Below, one piece after another: positions 32,892 to 41,586 of a DNA stretch of 50,783 bases. Location: positions 1 to 50,783 of the forward strand of contig JAXHUH010000333.1 in NCBI GenBank assembly GCA_034211175.1. The letters are read 5' to 3'. Position 1 is the stretch's first letter. Every line of letters starts with the position of its first letter. Made by a program: the position numbers and the translations under genes. The stretch comes from JAXHUH01 sp034211175. GTDB taxonomy: Bacteria > Actinomycetota > Acidimicrobiia > Acidimicrobiales > CAIXPF01. The notes under the pieces were generated by a model that saw only the letters and a program-made list of their open reading frames with translations, was not told where the DNA came from and did not search any database.

Positions 32892-35003
32892 GTGGTCCAA
32901 ACGAGCCGAAACACCCCGTCCGCGCCGCCGATCGCCAAGAAGGTCCCGGTCGAGCGGACCGTGCACGGCGACACCGTGGTCGACCCGTACTCGTGGCTGC
33001 GCGACCGCGAGGACCCCGACGTGCTCGCCTACCTGGAGGCCGAGAACGCCTGGACCGAGGCCGTCCTCGAACCGACCGCCGCGCTGCGCGACCAGCTGTT
33101 CGAGGAGATCCGCTCCCGGGTGCAGGAGACCGACCTCTCGGTCCCGGTCCGGCGCGGCACCTGGTGGTACCAGACCCGCACCGAGGAGGGCCTCCAGTAC
33201 CCGATCTTCTGCCGGCGCCCCGCGGCGGCCGACGGCAGCTACGACACCTCGGCCGCCGACGAGGTCATGCTCGACCAGAACGAGCTGGCCGCCGGCCACG
33301 ACTACTGCGGGCTCGGCGTGTTCGACGTCGGGCCGCACCACCGGATGCTGGCGTTCGCGGTCGACCTCGACGGCAGCGAGCGCTACGAGCTGCGGTTCAA
33401 GGACCTGAGCACGGGCGAGCTGCTCGACGATGTCATCTCCGACGTCTACTACGGCTCCGCGTGGGCCCGTGACCAGCGCACCTTCTTCTACACCCGCCAC
33501 GACGACGCCATGCGGCCCCACCAGGTGTGGCGCCACGTGCTCGGCACACCGGCGTCGGACGACGTGTGCGTCTACACCGAGGACGACGAGCGGTTCTTCG
33601 TGTCGGTCGACCTGACCCGCAGTGAGGACTGGGTGATCATCCACGTCGGGTCCAAGGTGACCGACGAGGTGTGGCTGCTCCCCGCCGACGACCCGCACAC
33701 CGAGCTGCGGGTCGTCGAGCCCCGCCGCCAGGACGTCGAGTACGCGGTCGAGCACCACTCCGACCGCTTCTTCATCGTCACCAACGACGACGGCGCCGAG
33801 AGCTTCAAGGTCGTCGAGGCCCCCGTGGCGACCCCGGGCCGGGAGCACTGGCACGACTTCATCCCCCACCGCCCCGACGTGAAGGTCCAGGCGGTCGACG
33901 CGTTCAGCGATCACCTGATCGTGCACGAGCGGGCCGGAGGCGTCCGCCGCCTCGAGGTGACGCGGCTGTCCGACGGCGAGAGCCACGTGATCGAGGTGCC
34001 CGAGCAGGTCTCGACGACGACCAGCGCGGCCAACCCCGAGTTCTTCACGACGACGGTCCGGTTCAACTACCAGTCGATGATCACGCCGCCGTCGGTGTTC
34101 GAGTACGACCTCGAGACACGCGAGCGGACGCTGTTGAAGCAGCGACCCGTGCTCGGCGGCTACGACGCCGACACCTACGTCACCCACCGGATCTGGGCGA
34201 CCGCGTCCGACGGGGCCGAGATCCCGATCTCGCTGGTCCACCGCCGTGACCTGACCGCGGACGGCACGGCGCCGGCGCTGCTCTACGGCTACGGGTCCTA
34301 CGAGGCGAGCATCGACCCGACGTTCTCGTCGGCCCGCCTCAGCCTGCTCGAACGGGGCTGGGTGTTCGCCATCGCCCACGTCCGCGGTGGCGGCGAGCTG
34401 GGCCGGCCGTGGTACACGCACGGCAAGTACCTGCACAAGCGCAACACGTTCACCGACTTCGTCGCGTGCGGCACCGAGCTCGTCTCCAGCGGCTGGGCCG
34501 CCCCGGGGAAGCTCGCGATGCGGGGCGGCAGCGCCGGTGGCCTGCTGGTGGGCGCCGTGCTGAACCTGGCCCCCGACCTGTTCGGCGCGGCGATCGCCGA
34601 GGTCCCGTTCGTCGACGCGCTGAACACGATCCTCGACCCGTCCCTGCCGCTCACGGTCATGGAGTGGGAGGAGTGGGGCAACCCGGTCGCGTCGGCCGAG
34701 TTCTACGAGTACATGAAGTCGTACGCGCCGTACGAGAACGTGGCGCCGCGGGACTACCCGCCGATCCTCGCCACCGCCGGGCTGAACGACCCCAGGGTGT
34801 CCTACTGGGAGCCGGCGAAGTGGGTGGCGCGGCTGCGCGACACCAAGACCGACGCCAACCCGCTCCTGCTCAAGACCGAGATGGGCGCGGGCCACGGCGG
34901 GCCGTCGGGCCGCTACGACGCCTGGCGTGACGAGGCGCTCGTCCTCGGCTTCCTCATCGACACGCTCTCACCCGACGCCGAGCGGCGCGCCCCCGGCGCC
35001 TGA
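32892..35003 (+). CDS. S9 family serine peptidase, oligopeptidase B-like
   Basis: 703 aa prolyl oligopeptidase-family enzyme, closest in style to oligopeptidase B (protease II), which cuts short peptides after Arg/Lys. N-terminal PVERTVHGDTVVDPYSWLRDREDP is the family opening, then a seven-bladed propeller, then the alpha/beta hydrolase domain with Ser547 (RGGSAGGLL), Asp633 (LNDPRVSYWEPAKW) and His668 (GAGHGG). No signal peptide, so cytosolic. GTG 32892 follows TACGCT at 6 nt; an in-frame ATG at 32835 has weaker support. Confidence 0.92.
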   Translation: MVQTSRNTPSAPPIAKKVPVERTVHGDTVVDPYSWLRDREDPDVLAYLEAENAWTEAVLEPTAALRDQLFEEIRSRVQETDLSVPVRRGTWWYQTRTEEGLQYPIFCRRPAAADGSYDTSAADEVMLDQNELAAGHDYCGLGVFDVGPHHRMLAFAVDLDGSERYELRFKDLSTGELLDDVISDVYYGSAWARDQRTFFYTRHDDAMRPHQVWRHVLGTPASDDVCVYTEDDERFFVSVDLTRSEDWVIIHVGSKVTDEVWLLPADDPHTELRVVEPRRQDVEYAVEHHSDRFFIVTNDDGAESFKVVEAPVATPGREHWHDFIPHRPDVKVQAVDAFSDHLIVHERAGGVRRLEVTRLSDGESHVIEVPEQVSTTTSAANPEFFTTTVRFNYQSMITPPSVFEYDLETRERTLLKQRPVLGGYDADTYVTHRIWATASDGAEIPISLVHRRDLTADGTAPALLYGYGSYEASIDPTFSSARLSLLERGWVFAIAHVRGGGELGRPWYTHGKYLHKRNTFTDFVACGTELVSSGWAAPGKLAMRGGSAGGLLVGAVLNLAPDLFGAAIAEVPFVDALNTILDPSLPLTVMEWEEWGNPVASAEFYEYMKSYAPYENVAPRDYPPILATAGLNDPRVSYWEPAKWVARLRDTKTDANPLLLKTEMGAGHGGPSGRYDAWRDEALVLGFLIDTLSPDAERRAPGA

Positions 35004-35105
35004 GCGCGCCAGCGGGCAGCCGGTGGCGTCGCCCGGCCCGCGTCCCGGCCGGCCCGGCGTCGGGTTTCTCGACGCGGGCCGGCGTCGGCGGCTGTACTGG
35101 GCGCC

Positions 35106-35837
35106 ATGGACACCGACGCCCCGTCCGACGACCGGCTCTACTTCCGGCAGCTCCTCGCCGGCCGGGACTTCGCCTCGGCGAACCCGCTGGCCCGCCAGAT
35201 GGTCAACTTCACCTACCTGATCGGTGACCGCCAGACCGGTGAGGTGGTCGTCGTCGACCCCGCGTACGACGTCGACACGCTCCTCGACGCCATCGAGGAG
35301 GATGGGATGTGCCTCGGCGGCGTGCTCGTCACCCACTACCACCCCGACCACGTCGGCGGTTCGATCTTCGGGCACTCGATCGAGGGCGTGGCCAAGCTGC
35401 TCGAGCGCGTCCAGGTCCCGATCCACGTCCAGTCCGTCGAGGCCGATGGTGTCCTCAAGGTCACGGGCATCTCCGACTCCGACCTGGTGAAGCACAGCGG
35501 CGGCGACCGGGTGACGGTTGGGGAGATCCCGATCGAGCTGATCCACACGCCCGGTCACACGCCGGGCAGCCAGTGCTTCCTCCTCGACCGCCAGCTGGTC
35601 GCGGGGGACACGCTGTTCCTCGAGGGCTGCGGCCGGGTCGACCTCCCGGGCGGCGACGCCGAGGCGCTCTACCACTCGATCCACTCGACGCTGTCACGGG
35701 TCGACGACGACGTGGTCCTCTACCCGGGCCACCTCTACGCCCCCGAGCCCTCGGCCCCTATGGGCGACGTGCGCAAGACGAACTTCGTCTACCGGCTCGG
35801 CACCCTCGACCAGTGGAAGATGATGATGGGCTCCTGA
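35106..35837 (+). CDS. metallo-beta-lactamase-fold hydrolase (glyoxalase II-like)
   Basis: 243 aa MBL-fold protein. Metal ligands: THYHPDHVGG (HxHxDH), HTPGHTPGSQCF, AGDTLFLEGCGR (Asp) and LYPGHLYAP (final His). An insertion between the first motif and the HTPGH block (VGGSIFGHSIEGVAKLLERV) is longer than in glyoxalase II. Likely hydrolyses a thioester or a similar small substrate; the specific one is unknown. ATG 35106 is the first in-frame ATG with a plausible N-terminus. Downstream 110 bases to the convergent gene hold no clear terminator. Confidence 0.88.
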   Translation: MDTDAPSDDRLYFRQLLAGRDFASANPLARQMVNFTYLIGDRQTGEVVVVDPAYDVDTLLDAIEEDGMCLGGVLVTHYHPDHVGGSIFGHSIEGVAKLLERVQVPIHVQSVEADGVLKVTGISDSDLVKHSGGDRVTVGEIPIELIHTPGHTPGSQCFLLDRQLVAGDTLFLEGCGRVDLPGGDAEALYHSIHSTLSRVDDDVVLYPGHLYAPEPSAPMGDVRKTNFVYRLGTLDQWKMMMGS

Positions 35838-35947
35838 CCCCGGAACCGACTCGGACCCGATCGGGGGACCTCGACGACCGCGGCGTCAAAGGGGATGGCG
35901 GCAGATCGGTCGCCGGGAACGGTCGGGGTGGGGGCGCGGCGGGGTGG

Positions 35948-36577
35948 TCAGGAGTGCCAGAGGGCGGCGAGGGTGGCCTCGTCCCAGCCGTCGGTGACCC
36001 CGGGGCAGCCGAGCAGGTAGCGGCCGAGCTCGTCGTCGTCGAGGCCGTGGGCATCGGCCAGGCCGGCGCCGACGTGGCGCAGGTACGGCGCCGACGGTGC
36101 GCCCGTGGGCTGTTCGGCGAGCGGCTCGGTCGCCGTGAACGTCACGATCGGCATCCCGTCGTGGTCGCCGACGTGGAGCAGGTGGTCGTACCAGCCGTCC
36201 CCGCAGCGCAGGTGCCCGTCACGGCGGAGCGCGTCGAGGTCGCAGCGCATCGCCTCACGCCCGCTCTCCTGGGCCGCGATGTCCTCGAACTGCTCGACGG
36301 TCACCAGCCACGCCCGGGCGAGCCCGACGTGGTGCTCGTGGCGATGGTGGTCGGCGAAGGCGACCGCGCCACCCCAGCGACGGGAGCTGCGGGCGAAGTA
36401 GACGGTGAACGGCAGCGAGACCGCCAGGTCGGCCTCGGGCGGCGACGGGTCACGGGCGCCCCGCTGGCCCGCGCCGGCGCCCGGCGCCGCACCACCCTCC
36501 AGGTAGGTGCGGAACCGGTCCCAGTTCGCGTTGGAGCCGTAGCTCGCGTACCAGACGCGTCCGTCGGTGTGCGCCAC
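35948..36577 (-). CDS. gamma-glutamylcyclotransferase-fold protein
   Basis: 209 aa. VWYASYGSNANWDRFRTYL at the N-terminus is the YGSN substrate loop of the GGCT fold; later blocks are PFTVYFARSSRRWGGAVAF and VTVEQFEDIAAQESG. The latter helix carries the Glu expected in the active site. Actinobacterial homologues are often mislabelled histone deacetylase. A role in glutamyl-amide or small-peptide turnover is inferred from fold only. GTG 36577 lies 7 nt after TACCGT, again without a ribosome site. Confidence 0.78.
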   Translation of the reverse strand: MAHTDGRVWYASYGSNANWDRFRTYLEGGAAPGAGAGQRGARDPSPPEADLAVSLPFTVYFARSSRRWGGAVAFADHHRHEHHVGLARAWLVTVEQFEDIAAQESGREAMRCDLDALRRDGHLRCGDGWYDHLLHVGDHDGMPIVTFTATEPLAEQPTGAPSAPYLRHVGAGLADAHGLDDDELGRYLLGCPGVTDGWDEATLAALWHS

Positions 36578-36584
36578 GGCGGCG

Positions 36585-36590
36585 ACGGTA
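36585..36590 (-). promoter_or_regulatory. -10 TACCGT (leaderless)
   Basis: On the minus strand TACCGT, 7 nt, then GTG 36577 of the GGCT-fold gene. Spacing fits initiation at the start codon. Confidence 0.5.
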
Positions 36591-36626
36591 GCCGCAACGA
36601 ACCCGGGGCCCTGACGGGCCCGACGC

Positions 36627-36653
36627 CCCGACGACGCGGCGGACGTCGTCGGG
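36627..36653 (-). terminator. 10-bp hairpin after the SRPBCC gene
   Basis: CCCGACGACG, 7-nt loop, CGTCGTCGGG: perfect 10-bp stem 27 bases past the SRPBCC stop on the minus strand. A second small stem (GGGCCC-TGAC-GGGCCC) follows at 36608-36621. Confidence 0.6.
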
Positions 36654-36679
36654 TGCGCCTGCGCTCGTGCGCCGGGGCC

Positions 36680-37174
36680 TCAGACCTCCAGCACGTTCAT
36701 CCGCGCCGGCTGGGTCTTGCGGGTGTGGGTGAAGGTGGGGAGCGGCGCGTCGACGTCGGGGGGCATCTGCTGGAGGTACGCCGGCAGCAGATGTCGATAC
36801 GTCCGCTTGATCGCCGGGTCCAGCAGGAGCTTCGCCGTCTTGCCCCGCACCCCGCGGAAGCCCGACTGGGTGAATCCGAGGACGGTGCTCTCCGTCTCGT
36901 CCTCGGTGAGCTCGAAGGTCACGATGGTGTCCACGGGGCCGCTCGTCCACGACCACGTCATCTGGTTGGGCTCGTCGAGCTCCAACACCTCACACGCGAT
37001 CCGGCCGTCGAAGCCGGGCCCCGGATCCGTGCGTAGGCAGAACCGGTGGCCAACCACCGGCGCGAAGTTGTTGGGCATCAGCCAGCTGGCCAATGCCGTT
37101 GGTTCCGTCATCGCACGCCACACCTGCCAGCGTGGGTACGGGTAGTCGAATCTGTGGGAGATGCTCCGCCGCAT
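36680..37174 (-). CDS. SRPBCC/AHSA1-like domain protein
   Basis: 164 aa START/SRPBCC-fold protein (AHSA1 type): HRFDYPYPRWQVWRAMTEP, LASWLMPNNFAPVVGHRF, IACEVLELDEPNQMTWSW, STVLGFTQSGFRG. A hydrophobic-ligand pocket protein of unknown ligand. ATG 37174 follows AGGAGTGGC. It has its own terminator and is divergent from the DivIVA-domain gene. Such proteins are sometimes paired with ArsR regulators; none is near. Confidence 0.85.
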   Translation of the reverse strand: MRRSISHRFDYPYPRWQVWRAMTEPTALASWLMPNNFAPVVGHRFCLRTDPGPGFDGRIACEVLELDEPNQMTWSWTSGPVDTIVTFELTEDETESTVLGFTQSGFRGVRGKTAKLLLDPAIKRTYRHLLPAYLQQMPPDVDAPLPTFTHTRKTQPARMNVLEV

Positions 37175-37451
37175 GCCACTCCTGTCCGCCGAACGTCGCC
37201 CGCCGTTCGTGCCACCTCCGCCAGGGGTGGCGTCCTGGTGCGAGTTCTGCCATAGCCTCCCTGCGAGGTTATGTCGGTCGCATTACGTTTGACGCTGGGC
37301 TTGACGCAAAACCGTAACAAATCACGAGCGCGATGCCTCGACCGAGCCGAAATTGCGGCCGTTCGGGGGCGAACGTGGCTCAACTCCGACATGATGACTC
37401 CGATGGAGGCGTGCGGGCGTCGTACCGGTGGCGGCCGGTCGGGGAGCATGC

Positions 37452-38174
37452 ATGAGTGACGAGCAGACGGCGGCGGGCGCCGGTTCCGGCGGGAGGAAAC
37501 CCCTCGCGGCACTGAGTGATCTGCCGCGGCCCGACTTCGATGTCCGGCGCCGCGGCTACGACCCCGAAGAGGTCGACGCCCACCTCGCCGCGATCGAGCG
37601 CGACCGGGCCCGCCTGCTCGCCGAGCTCGCCCGTCTCCGCAAGCGCAACACCGCCCTCACCGAGCAGGTCGAGGCGGCCGACGGCGCCGCCGAGGAGCTC
37701 GAGCGGGCCATGGCGCTCGGCCAGGAGACGGCCGACGCCATCATCGCCGACGCGCGAGAGCGCGCCAGCGGGGTCGTCGCCGAGGCGGAGCGGGATGCCC
37801 AGCGCATCCGCGACGCCGAGCGCAAGCGCATGGCCGAGGAGGACAAGCGCCTCGACGGGCTGCGGATGGCGGTCGCCGCGGAGGCCGCGCACCTCGAGCA
37901 CGTCACCGAGCACCTGCGGGCGCACATGAGCGAGCCGGCGGCCCGGCTGCTGGAGATCGTCGACGGGGTCGGCGGGCTCCACACCGACCCCGAGGCCACC
38001 TCGACGCTCCTCGAGTTCGCCGAGCTGCTCCACCGGACGAACGGCTTCGGCGCCGGACGGGGTGGCGAGCCCGGCGCCGGGAGGCGCCAGGAGGCTCACG
38101 ACGGGCCGTCCACGGAGCCCTCGGCCGCCCGCCTGCTCGACGAGCTCGCCGCCCGCACCCACGCCGGCGGCTGA
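37452..38174 (+). CDS. DivIVA-domain coiled-coil protein
   Basis: 240 aa. Short Gly/Ala N-terminus, then the DivIVA-type motif FDVRRRGYDPEEVDAHLAAI (~residues 29-48), a long coiled coil to about residue 155 (RARLLAELARLRKRNTALTE, ERAMALGQETADAIIADARE, ERDAQRIRDAERKRMAEED) and a less ordered C-terminal tail. DivIVA proteins recognise curved membrane and organise polar growth or division. ATG 37452 is taken as start; GGGGAG lies 6 nt before it. Stands alone; the 277-base upstream gap has two TTGACG copies (37289, 37301) but no convincing -10. Confidence 0.85.
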   Translation: MSDEQTAAGAGSGGRKPLAALSDLPRPDFDVRRRGYDPEEVDAHLAAIERDRARLLAELARLRKRNTALTEQVEAADGAAEELERAMALGQETADAIIADARERASGVVAEAERDAQRIRDAERKRMAEEDKRLDGLRMAVAAEAAHLEHVTEHLRAHMSEPAARLLEIVDGVGGLHTDPEATSTLLEFAELLHRTNGFGAGRGGEPGAGRRQEAHDGPSTEPSAARLLDELAARTHAGG

Positions 38175-38574
38175 GCCGGCCCCGGGCCGCCTCGACGGCT
38201 CGGCGCACCTCGTTCGCGTCGACGCGGCCCGGCACCCGCTCGCGGCACCGCAGCGGGGCGCTCACGGCCCCGACGGGCCCGCCTTCCGACGCCTGCGCCC
38301 ACGGCGGGGTCGGCCGGTGGCGGATCGCCTCTGACCGCCGTGCCCGGCTGCCGTGGGACCACCGTGACCGCTCGGGGCGGCGCCGGCCGGGGTGCACACC
38401 AGGAGTGCCTGTCGTGCCCGTCTGCAACGAGGTGATGGCGGCGCTGCCGGCGGGCAGGGCGTCGAGACGGTCCGGCCGAGCGGTCCGGGCCCGGACGCGC
38501 ATCGAGCCGGACCAGCGGTCCGGCTCGACGAGCAACGATCGATCGATGCGCCGGGGTGGCCCCGGCGTGACGGC
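38175..38574. other. 400-base intergenic region with a possible hairpin
   Basis: Between the DivIVA-domain gene and the convergent TetR gene. CCGGGCCGC (38182-38190) pairs with GCGGCCCGG (38224-38232) across a 33-nt loop and could end the DivIVA transcript. The rest shows no ribosome-site-led ORF and no RNA gene that I recognise. Confidence 0.45.
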
Positions 38575-39135
38575 TCAGAGGCCGCCGATGAGCAGCTCGA
38601 GCGTCTTGATCAGGCGCGCCTCGAGCTCGTCGCCGAACACGTCGACGGAGGTCAGGTAGAAGAGCTGGGCGGCGAGTGCCGCGGTGACGTACCCGGCCGA
38701 CTCCTCGAACCCGTCGCTCGACGTGATGTCGCCGCTCTCGGCGGCACGGCCGAGTTGGGTGCCCACCAGGGCGGAGGCGTCGTTCAGGTCATCCAGACGG
38801 CGTGTCCGCGTGCGGATCAGCGCGATCAGGTTGGGGTTGTCGGTCGCCCATCGGGATACCTTGCGCAGGCCGGCTCGCAGGGCCTCGACCGGCGGATCGT
38901 CCGACTTCCCGTCCAGGGAGTCGAACAGGCCCGCCTGGGCCCGTTGGAACACGGCGTCGAGCACGTCGTCACGTCCGCCCGTGTAGTTGTACAGGTTCGC
39001 GGGGACGGTGAAGAGACGGGCGGAGAGGCCACTCATCGTGAAGCCTGCTTCCCCCACCTCGGCGACGAGCTCGGTCGCGGCATCGGCGATGGCGTCGCGG
39101 CTGAGCTTCGCTGTCACGGTGTTCGAGTATCCCAT
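38575..39135 (-). CDS. TetR/AcrR-family transcriptional regulator
   Basis: 186 aa. N-terminal TetR HTH: LSRDAIADAATELVAEVGEA, GFTMSGLSARLFTVPANLYN, YTGGRDDVLDAVF. The recognition helix reads FTVPANLYNYTG where AxxLYxHV is usual, so Asn replaces His. C-terminal ligand domain is unremarkable. ATG 39135 gives MGYSNTVTAKLS; an in-frame GTG seven codons on is possible. Upstream lies an F420-type oxidoreductase on the same strand and a short AT-rich gap with an imperfect palindrome. Confidence 0.88.
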   Translation of the reverse strand: MGYSNTVTAKLSRDAIADAATELVAEVGEAGFTMSGLSARLFTVPANLYNYTGGRDDVLDAVFQRAQAGLFDSLDGKSDDPPVEALRAGLRKVSRWATDNPNLIALIRTRTRRLDDLNDASALVGTQLGRAAESGDITSSDGFEESAGYVTAALAAQLFYLTSVDVFGDELEARLIKTLELLIGGL

Positions 39136-39170
39136 CGTGTCCGTCCCGCCGGGCTATCGGTTGTATTTTC

Positions 39171-39183
39171 TGAAGTAATTTCA
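39171..39183. promoter_or_regulatory. possible TetR operator
   Basis: TGAAGTAATTTCA is a 13-bp palindrome with one mismatched pair, in the AT-rich 87-base gap between the oxidoreductase and the TetR gene. Position and symmetry suit autoregulation; no second copy was noticed. Confidence 0.4.
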
Positions 39184-39222
39184 CATATCTCGGAGGCAGA
39201 TGGCAAGGGGTCAGTCGACCGG

Positions 39223-40131
39223 TCATCCCGTCAGGGCGGCGCTGAGCTCCTGCACAGCCGTCAGCTGTCCGCCGCTCGTCGACGATGGCACGAGGATCGG
39301 CGTTGTGACACCGGCCTCACGCCAGGCCTCGACACCGTCGCGGACCTCCGAAGCACTTCCGTACAGCGTACAGTCCGCGAGCCAGGCATCGGTCATCGAA
39401 CTGGAGATCCGTTCACGATCTCCCTCGGCGATGGCCTGCTCGATCGACTCCATCTCCTCGACGTAGCCCGCCTCCTTCCAGTAGTTCCGGTAGTTCGGCA
39501 GCATCACGTAGCCCGCGAGCGTCTTGCGGTTGCGGGCCGCGGCCGCCTCCCGGTCCTCGTCGACCACCGTCGGGATCATGTTGCCGACGAAGAACCCGGC
39601 GTCGCGGCGCTCGGCCGGCACGTGGGCCAGCGACGCGGCCATCGCGGAGCGGGACCCGTTGGCCCACACCGCGCCGTCGGCGATCTCGACCGACAGCTCG
39701 ACCATCCGGCGCCGGAGCGTGGCCAGCACGATCGGCGGGAGCTCCCCGACCTGGGCCGCCGCCTCCCGCATTCTCGCCACGGTGTCGCGGATGTCGGCGA
39801 GCGGCCGCCCGGGCGTGATGCCGAGCCGGTCGTGGACGGGGCCGTGGGTGACCCCGATGCCGAGCTTGAAGCGGCCGCCGCTCGTCTCGTGGATGTGCGC
39901 CGCCGTGCCGGCCAGTGCCACCGGGTGCTGGAGGTAGATCGGCTGGATGGCGGTGCCGACCTCGATCTGCGACGTGCGGGTCGCGATGTCGGCGCACAGC
40001 GTGAGGGCGTCGCCCAGGCTGGGGCAGTAGATGCCCGGGAAGCCGAGCCGTTCGAGCTCGACCGCGGCGTCGATCACCTGGCGCCGGCGGCCCGGCGTCG
40101 CGATCAGCGAGATCGCCGGCAGCCCGTTCAC
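39223..40131 (-). CDS. LLM-class F420-dependent oxidoreductase
   Basis: 302 aa luciferase-like oxidoreductase of the F420-dependent group. Seen: ISLIATPGRRRQVIDAAVEL, GFPGIYCPSLGDALTLCADI, RTSQIEVGTAIQPIYLQHPV, GGRFKLGIGVTHGPVHDRLG (the phosphate-binding GxGVTHG-type loop). GTG 40131 overlaps the stop of the upstream membrane-protein gene (GTGA), so the two are co-transcribed. Substrate unknown; the TetR gene downstream on the same strand may be a local regulator. Confidence 0.88.
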   Translation of the reverse strand: MNGLPAISLIATPGRRRQVIDAAVELERLGFPGIYCPSLGDALTLCADIATRTSQIEVGTAIQPIYLQHPVALAGTAAHIHETSGGRFKLGIGVTHGPVHDRLGITPGRPLADIRDTVARMREAAAQVGELPPIVLATLRRRMVELSVEIADGAVWANGSRSAMAASLAHVPAERRDAGFFVGNMIPTVVDEDREAAAARNRKTLAGYVMLPNYRNYWKEAGYVEEMESIEQAIAEGDRERISSSMTDAWLADCTLYGSASEVRDGVEAWREAGVTTPILVPSSTSGGQLTAVQELSAALTG

Positions 40132-40487
40132 GCCGGGTCCTCCTCCGTCCGGTCGCGCCGACGCAGGAACACGAAGACGCCTCCGCCGATCGCGGCGAGC
40201 AGGATCGTGACCAGGGCCAGCTTGCGGGCCCGCTTCTTCGGTGTCGGCGCCAGGCTGCGGCCGAGCTCGTCGGCAACGATGGCGGCCAGGGCGACCGCGG
40301 CGGTCATCGGCGCCGCTGGCTCACCGGGATGGCTCTTCTCGAGCTCGGAGCGGCGGGCGAGGATGGCCGTGTCGAGCAGCGTGTCGACCTTGCGGAGGTC
40401 GTCGGCGTCCACCGCCGTGAGCCCGATCGGCACGGAGCGGGCGAGCTCGAGGACCCGTTCGCCGATGTGCGGCTTGGTCTCTTCCAT
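40128..40487 (-). CDS. small membrane protein, hypothetical
   Basis: 119 aa. Soluble, charged N-terminal ~85 residues (VPIGLTAVDADDLRKVDTLL and TAAVALAAIVADELGRSL), a basic KKRARK stretch, one membrane helix (LALVTILLAAIGGGVFVFL, ~89-107) and a charged tail RRRDRTEEDPA. No family recognised. Overlaps the oxidoreductase start by 4 nt. TACGCC ends 7 nt before the ATG, an imperfect leaderless layout. Confidence 0.75.
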   Translation of the reverse strand: MEETKPHIGERVLELARSVPIGLTAVDADDLRKVDTLLDTAILARRSELEKSHPGEPAAPMTAAVALAAIVADELGRSLAPTPKKRARKLALVTILLAAIGGGVFVFLRRRDRTEEDPA

Positions 40488-40578
40488 GGCGCAGGGCGTA
40501 GTCGACCGCGGTGCGGTCGCGCCAGCCTTTCGCGGATGATCGTCGGTGGCGGGCGGCCTCCTCCGGTGAGGCCGGTCG

Positions 40579-41586
40579 TCAACCGACGGCGTCGAGCGCG
40601 CCCGGTTCCATCACCCGGCGCCCGGTGACCAGGCCGGCCCAGTTGCGGATCGTGCCGGCCCGCCAGTCCTCCACGGCGGCCGCACCGTCGCCGTCGAGCC
40701 AGCCGAGGGCGTCGAGCAGGGCGACGAGGAACACCTCGTGGCCGCGGTGGGCGCCATCGGCCACCTTCACCGCCAGGGCGCGGCCGTCGCGCCGGTGGGC
40801 GACGACGAACACGCCCTCCGCCCCGGTCTTGGCGACGAGGCGCCCGCCCGCCGCCCGCATGATCTCCGTGCACAACCGCCCGTTGGTCCCGCCGACCAGC
40901 TCGGGGTGGGCCGTCATCGCCCCGACGACGCGCCGGGACGCGGCCGCGTCGGGGCCACCCTCCGGTGGTGCCACCAGCCGGGCGAGGCCGGTGGCCAGCG
41001 CCCGCAGCGGCAGCCGGTAGGTCGGCGCGCTGCAGCCGTCCACCGCGACCACGAGGTCGCCGTCGGGTGTCCCGGTGGCGTGGGCGAGGTGGGCGCGGAC
41101 GGCCCGTTGGCCCGCTCCCACGGGGTCGAGGTAGTCGGCCGGGGCCTGGTCGAGGTGGAGCGACAGCGTCAGGAAGCCGGCGTGCTTGCCCGAGCAGTTG
41201 TTGTGCACCGCCGTCTCCGAGCCGGCGCGAACCCAGGGCCGGGGCTGGGGCCCGCAGCGCAGGTCGGCGCCGGTCAGGCCGAGCCGGCGGAGCCACGTCT
41301 CGACGAGGGCGACGTGGCGCTCCTGGCCGCTGTGGGAGGCGCAGGCCAGCGCGACCTCCTCGTCGGTGACGTCGTGGGCGTCGGCCGCGCCCGACGTGAG
41401 CATCGCCAGCGCCTGCAGTGGCTTCGACGCGCTGCGGGCGAACACCGGGGTCGCGGGGTCGCCGCCGCCGGCGACGACCTCCCCGGTCGGCTCGACGATC
41501 ACCCACCAGCCCGAGTGGCGGGACTCGACCTCGCCGCCCCGCTCGATGCGCACGAGCGGGACCGGGGCGTCGAGCCCGGTGTTCAC
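40579..41586 (-). CDS. L-asparaginase II family protein
   Basis: 335 aa, asparaginase II family (COG4448 type, as in Rhizobium etli), unrelated to E. coli AnsB. Family blocks: ATPVFARSASKPLQALAMLT (Ser-Lys motif), ACASHSGQERHV, HNNCSGKHAGFLTL, AVDGCSAPTY, LVGGTNGRLCTEIM and VAKTGAEGVF. The Ser/Lys/Cys residues expected at the active site are present. Converts L-asparagine to aspartate and ammonia. GTG 41586 overlaps the CYTH stop as GTGA, an unusual operon partner. Confidence 0.9.
   Translation of the reverse strand: MNTGLDAPVPLVRIERGGEVESRHSGWWVIVEPTGEVVAGGGDPATPVFARSASKPLQALAMLTSGAADAHDVTDEEVALACASHSGQERHVALVETWLRRLGLTGADLRCGPQPRPWVRAGSETAVHNNCSGKHAGFLTLSLHLDQAPADYLDPVGAGQRAVRAHLAHATGTPDGDLVVAVDGCSAPTYRLPLRALATGLARLVAPPEGGPDAAASRRVVGAMTAHPELVGGTNGRLCTEIMRAAGGRLVAKTGAEGVFVVAHRRDGRALAVKVADGAHRGHEVFLVALLDALGWLDGDGAAAVEDWRAGTIRNWAGLVTGRRVMEPGALDAVG

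Noticed and set aside
36990..37253. 87-aa minus-strand ORF starting behind GGGAGG at 37253
   Set aside because: Spacing to the ATG is only 2 nt and most of the ORF is an out-of-frame reading of the SRPBCC gene.
37289..37320. TTGACG boxes as a promoter for the DivIVA-domain gene
   Set aside because: No -10-like hexamer at 16-19 nt from either box; best candidates are 20 or more bases away.
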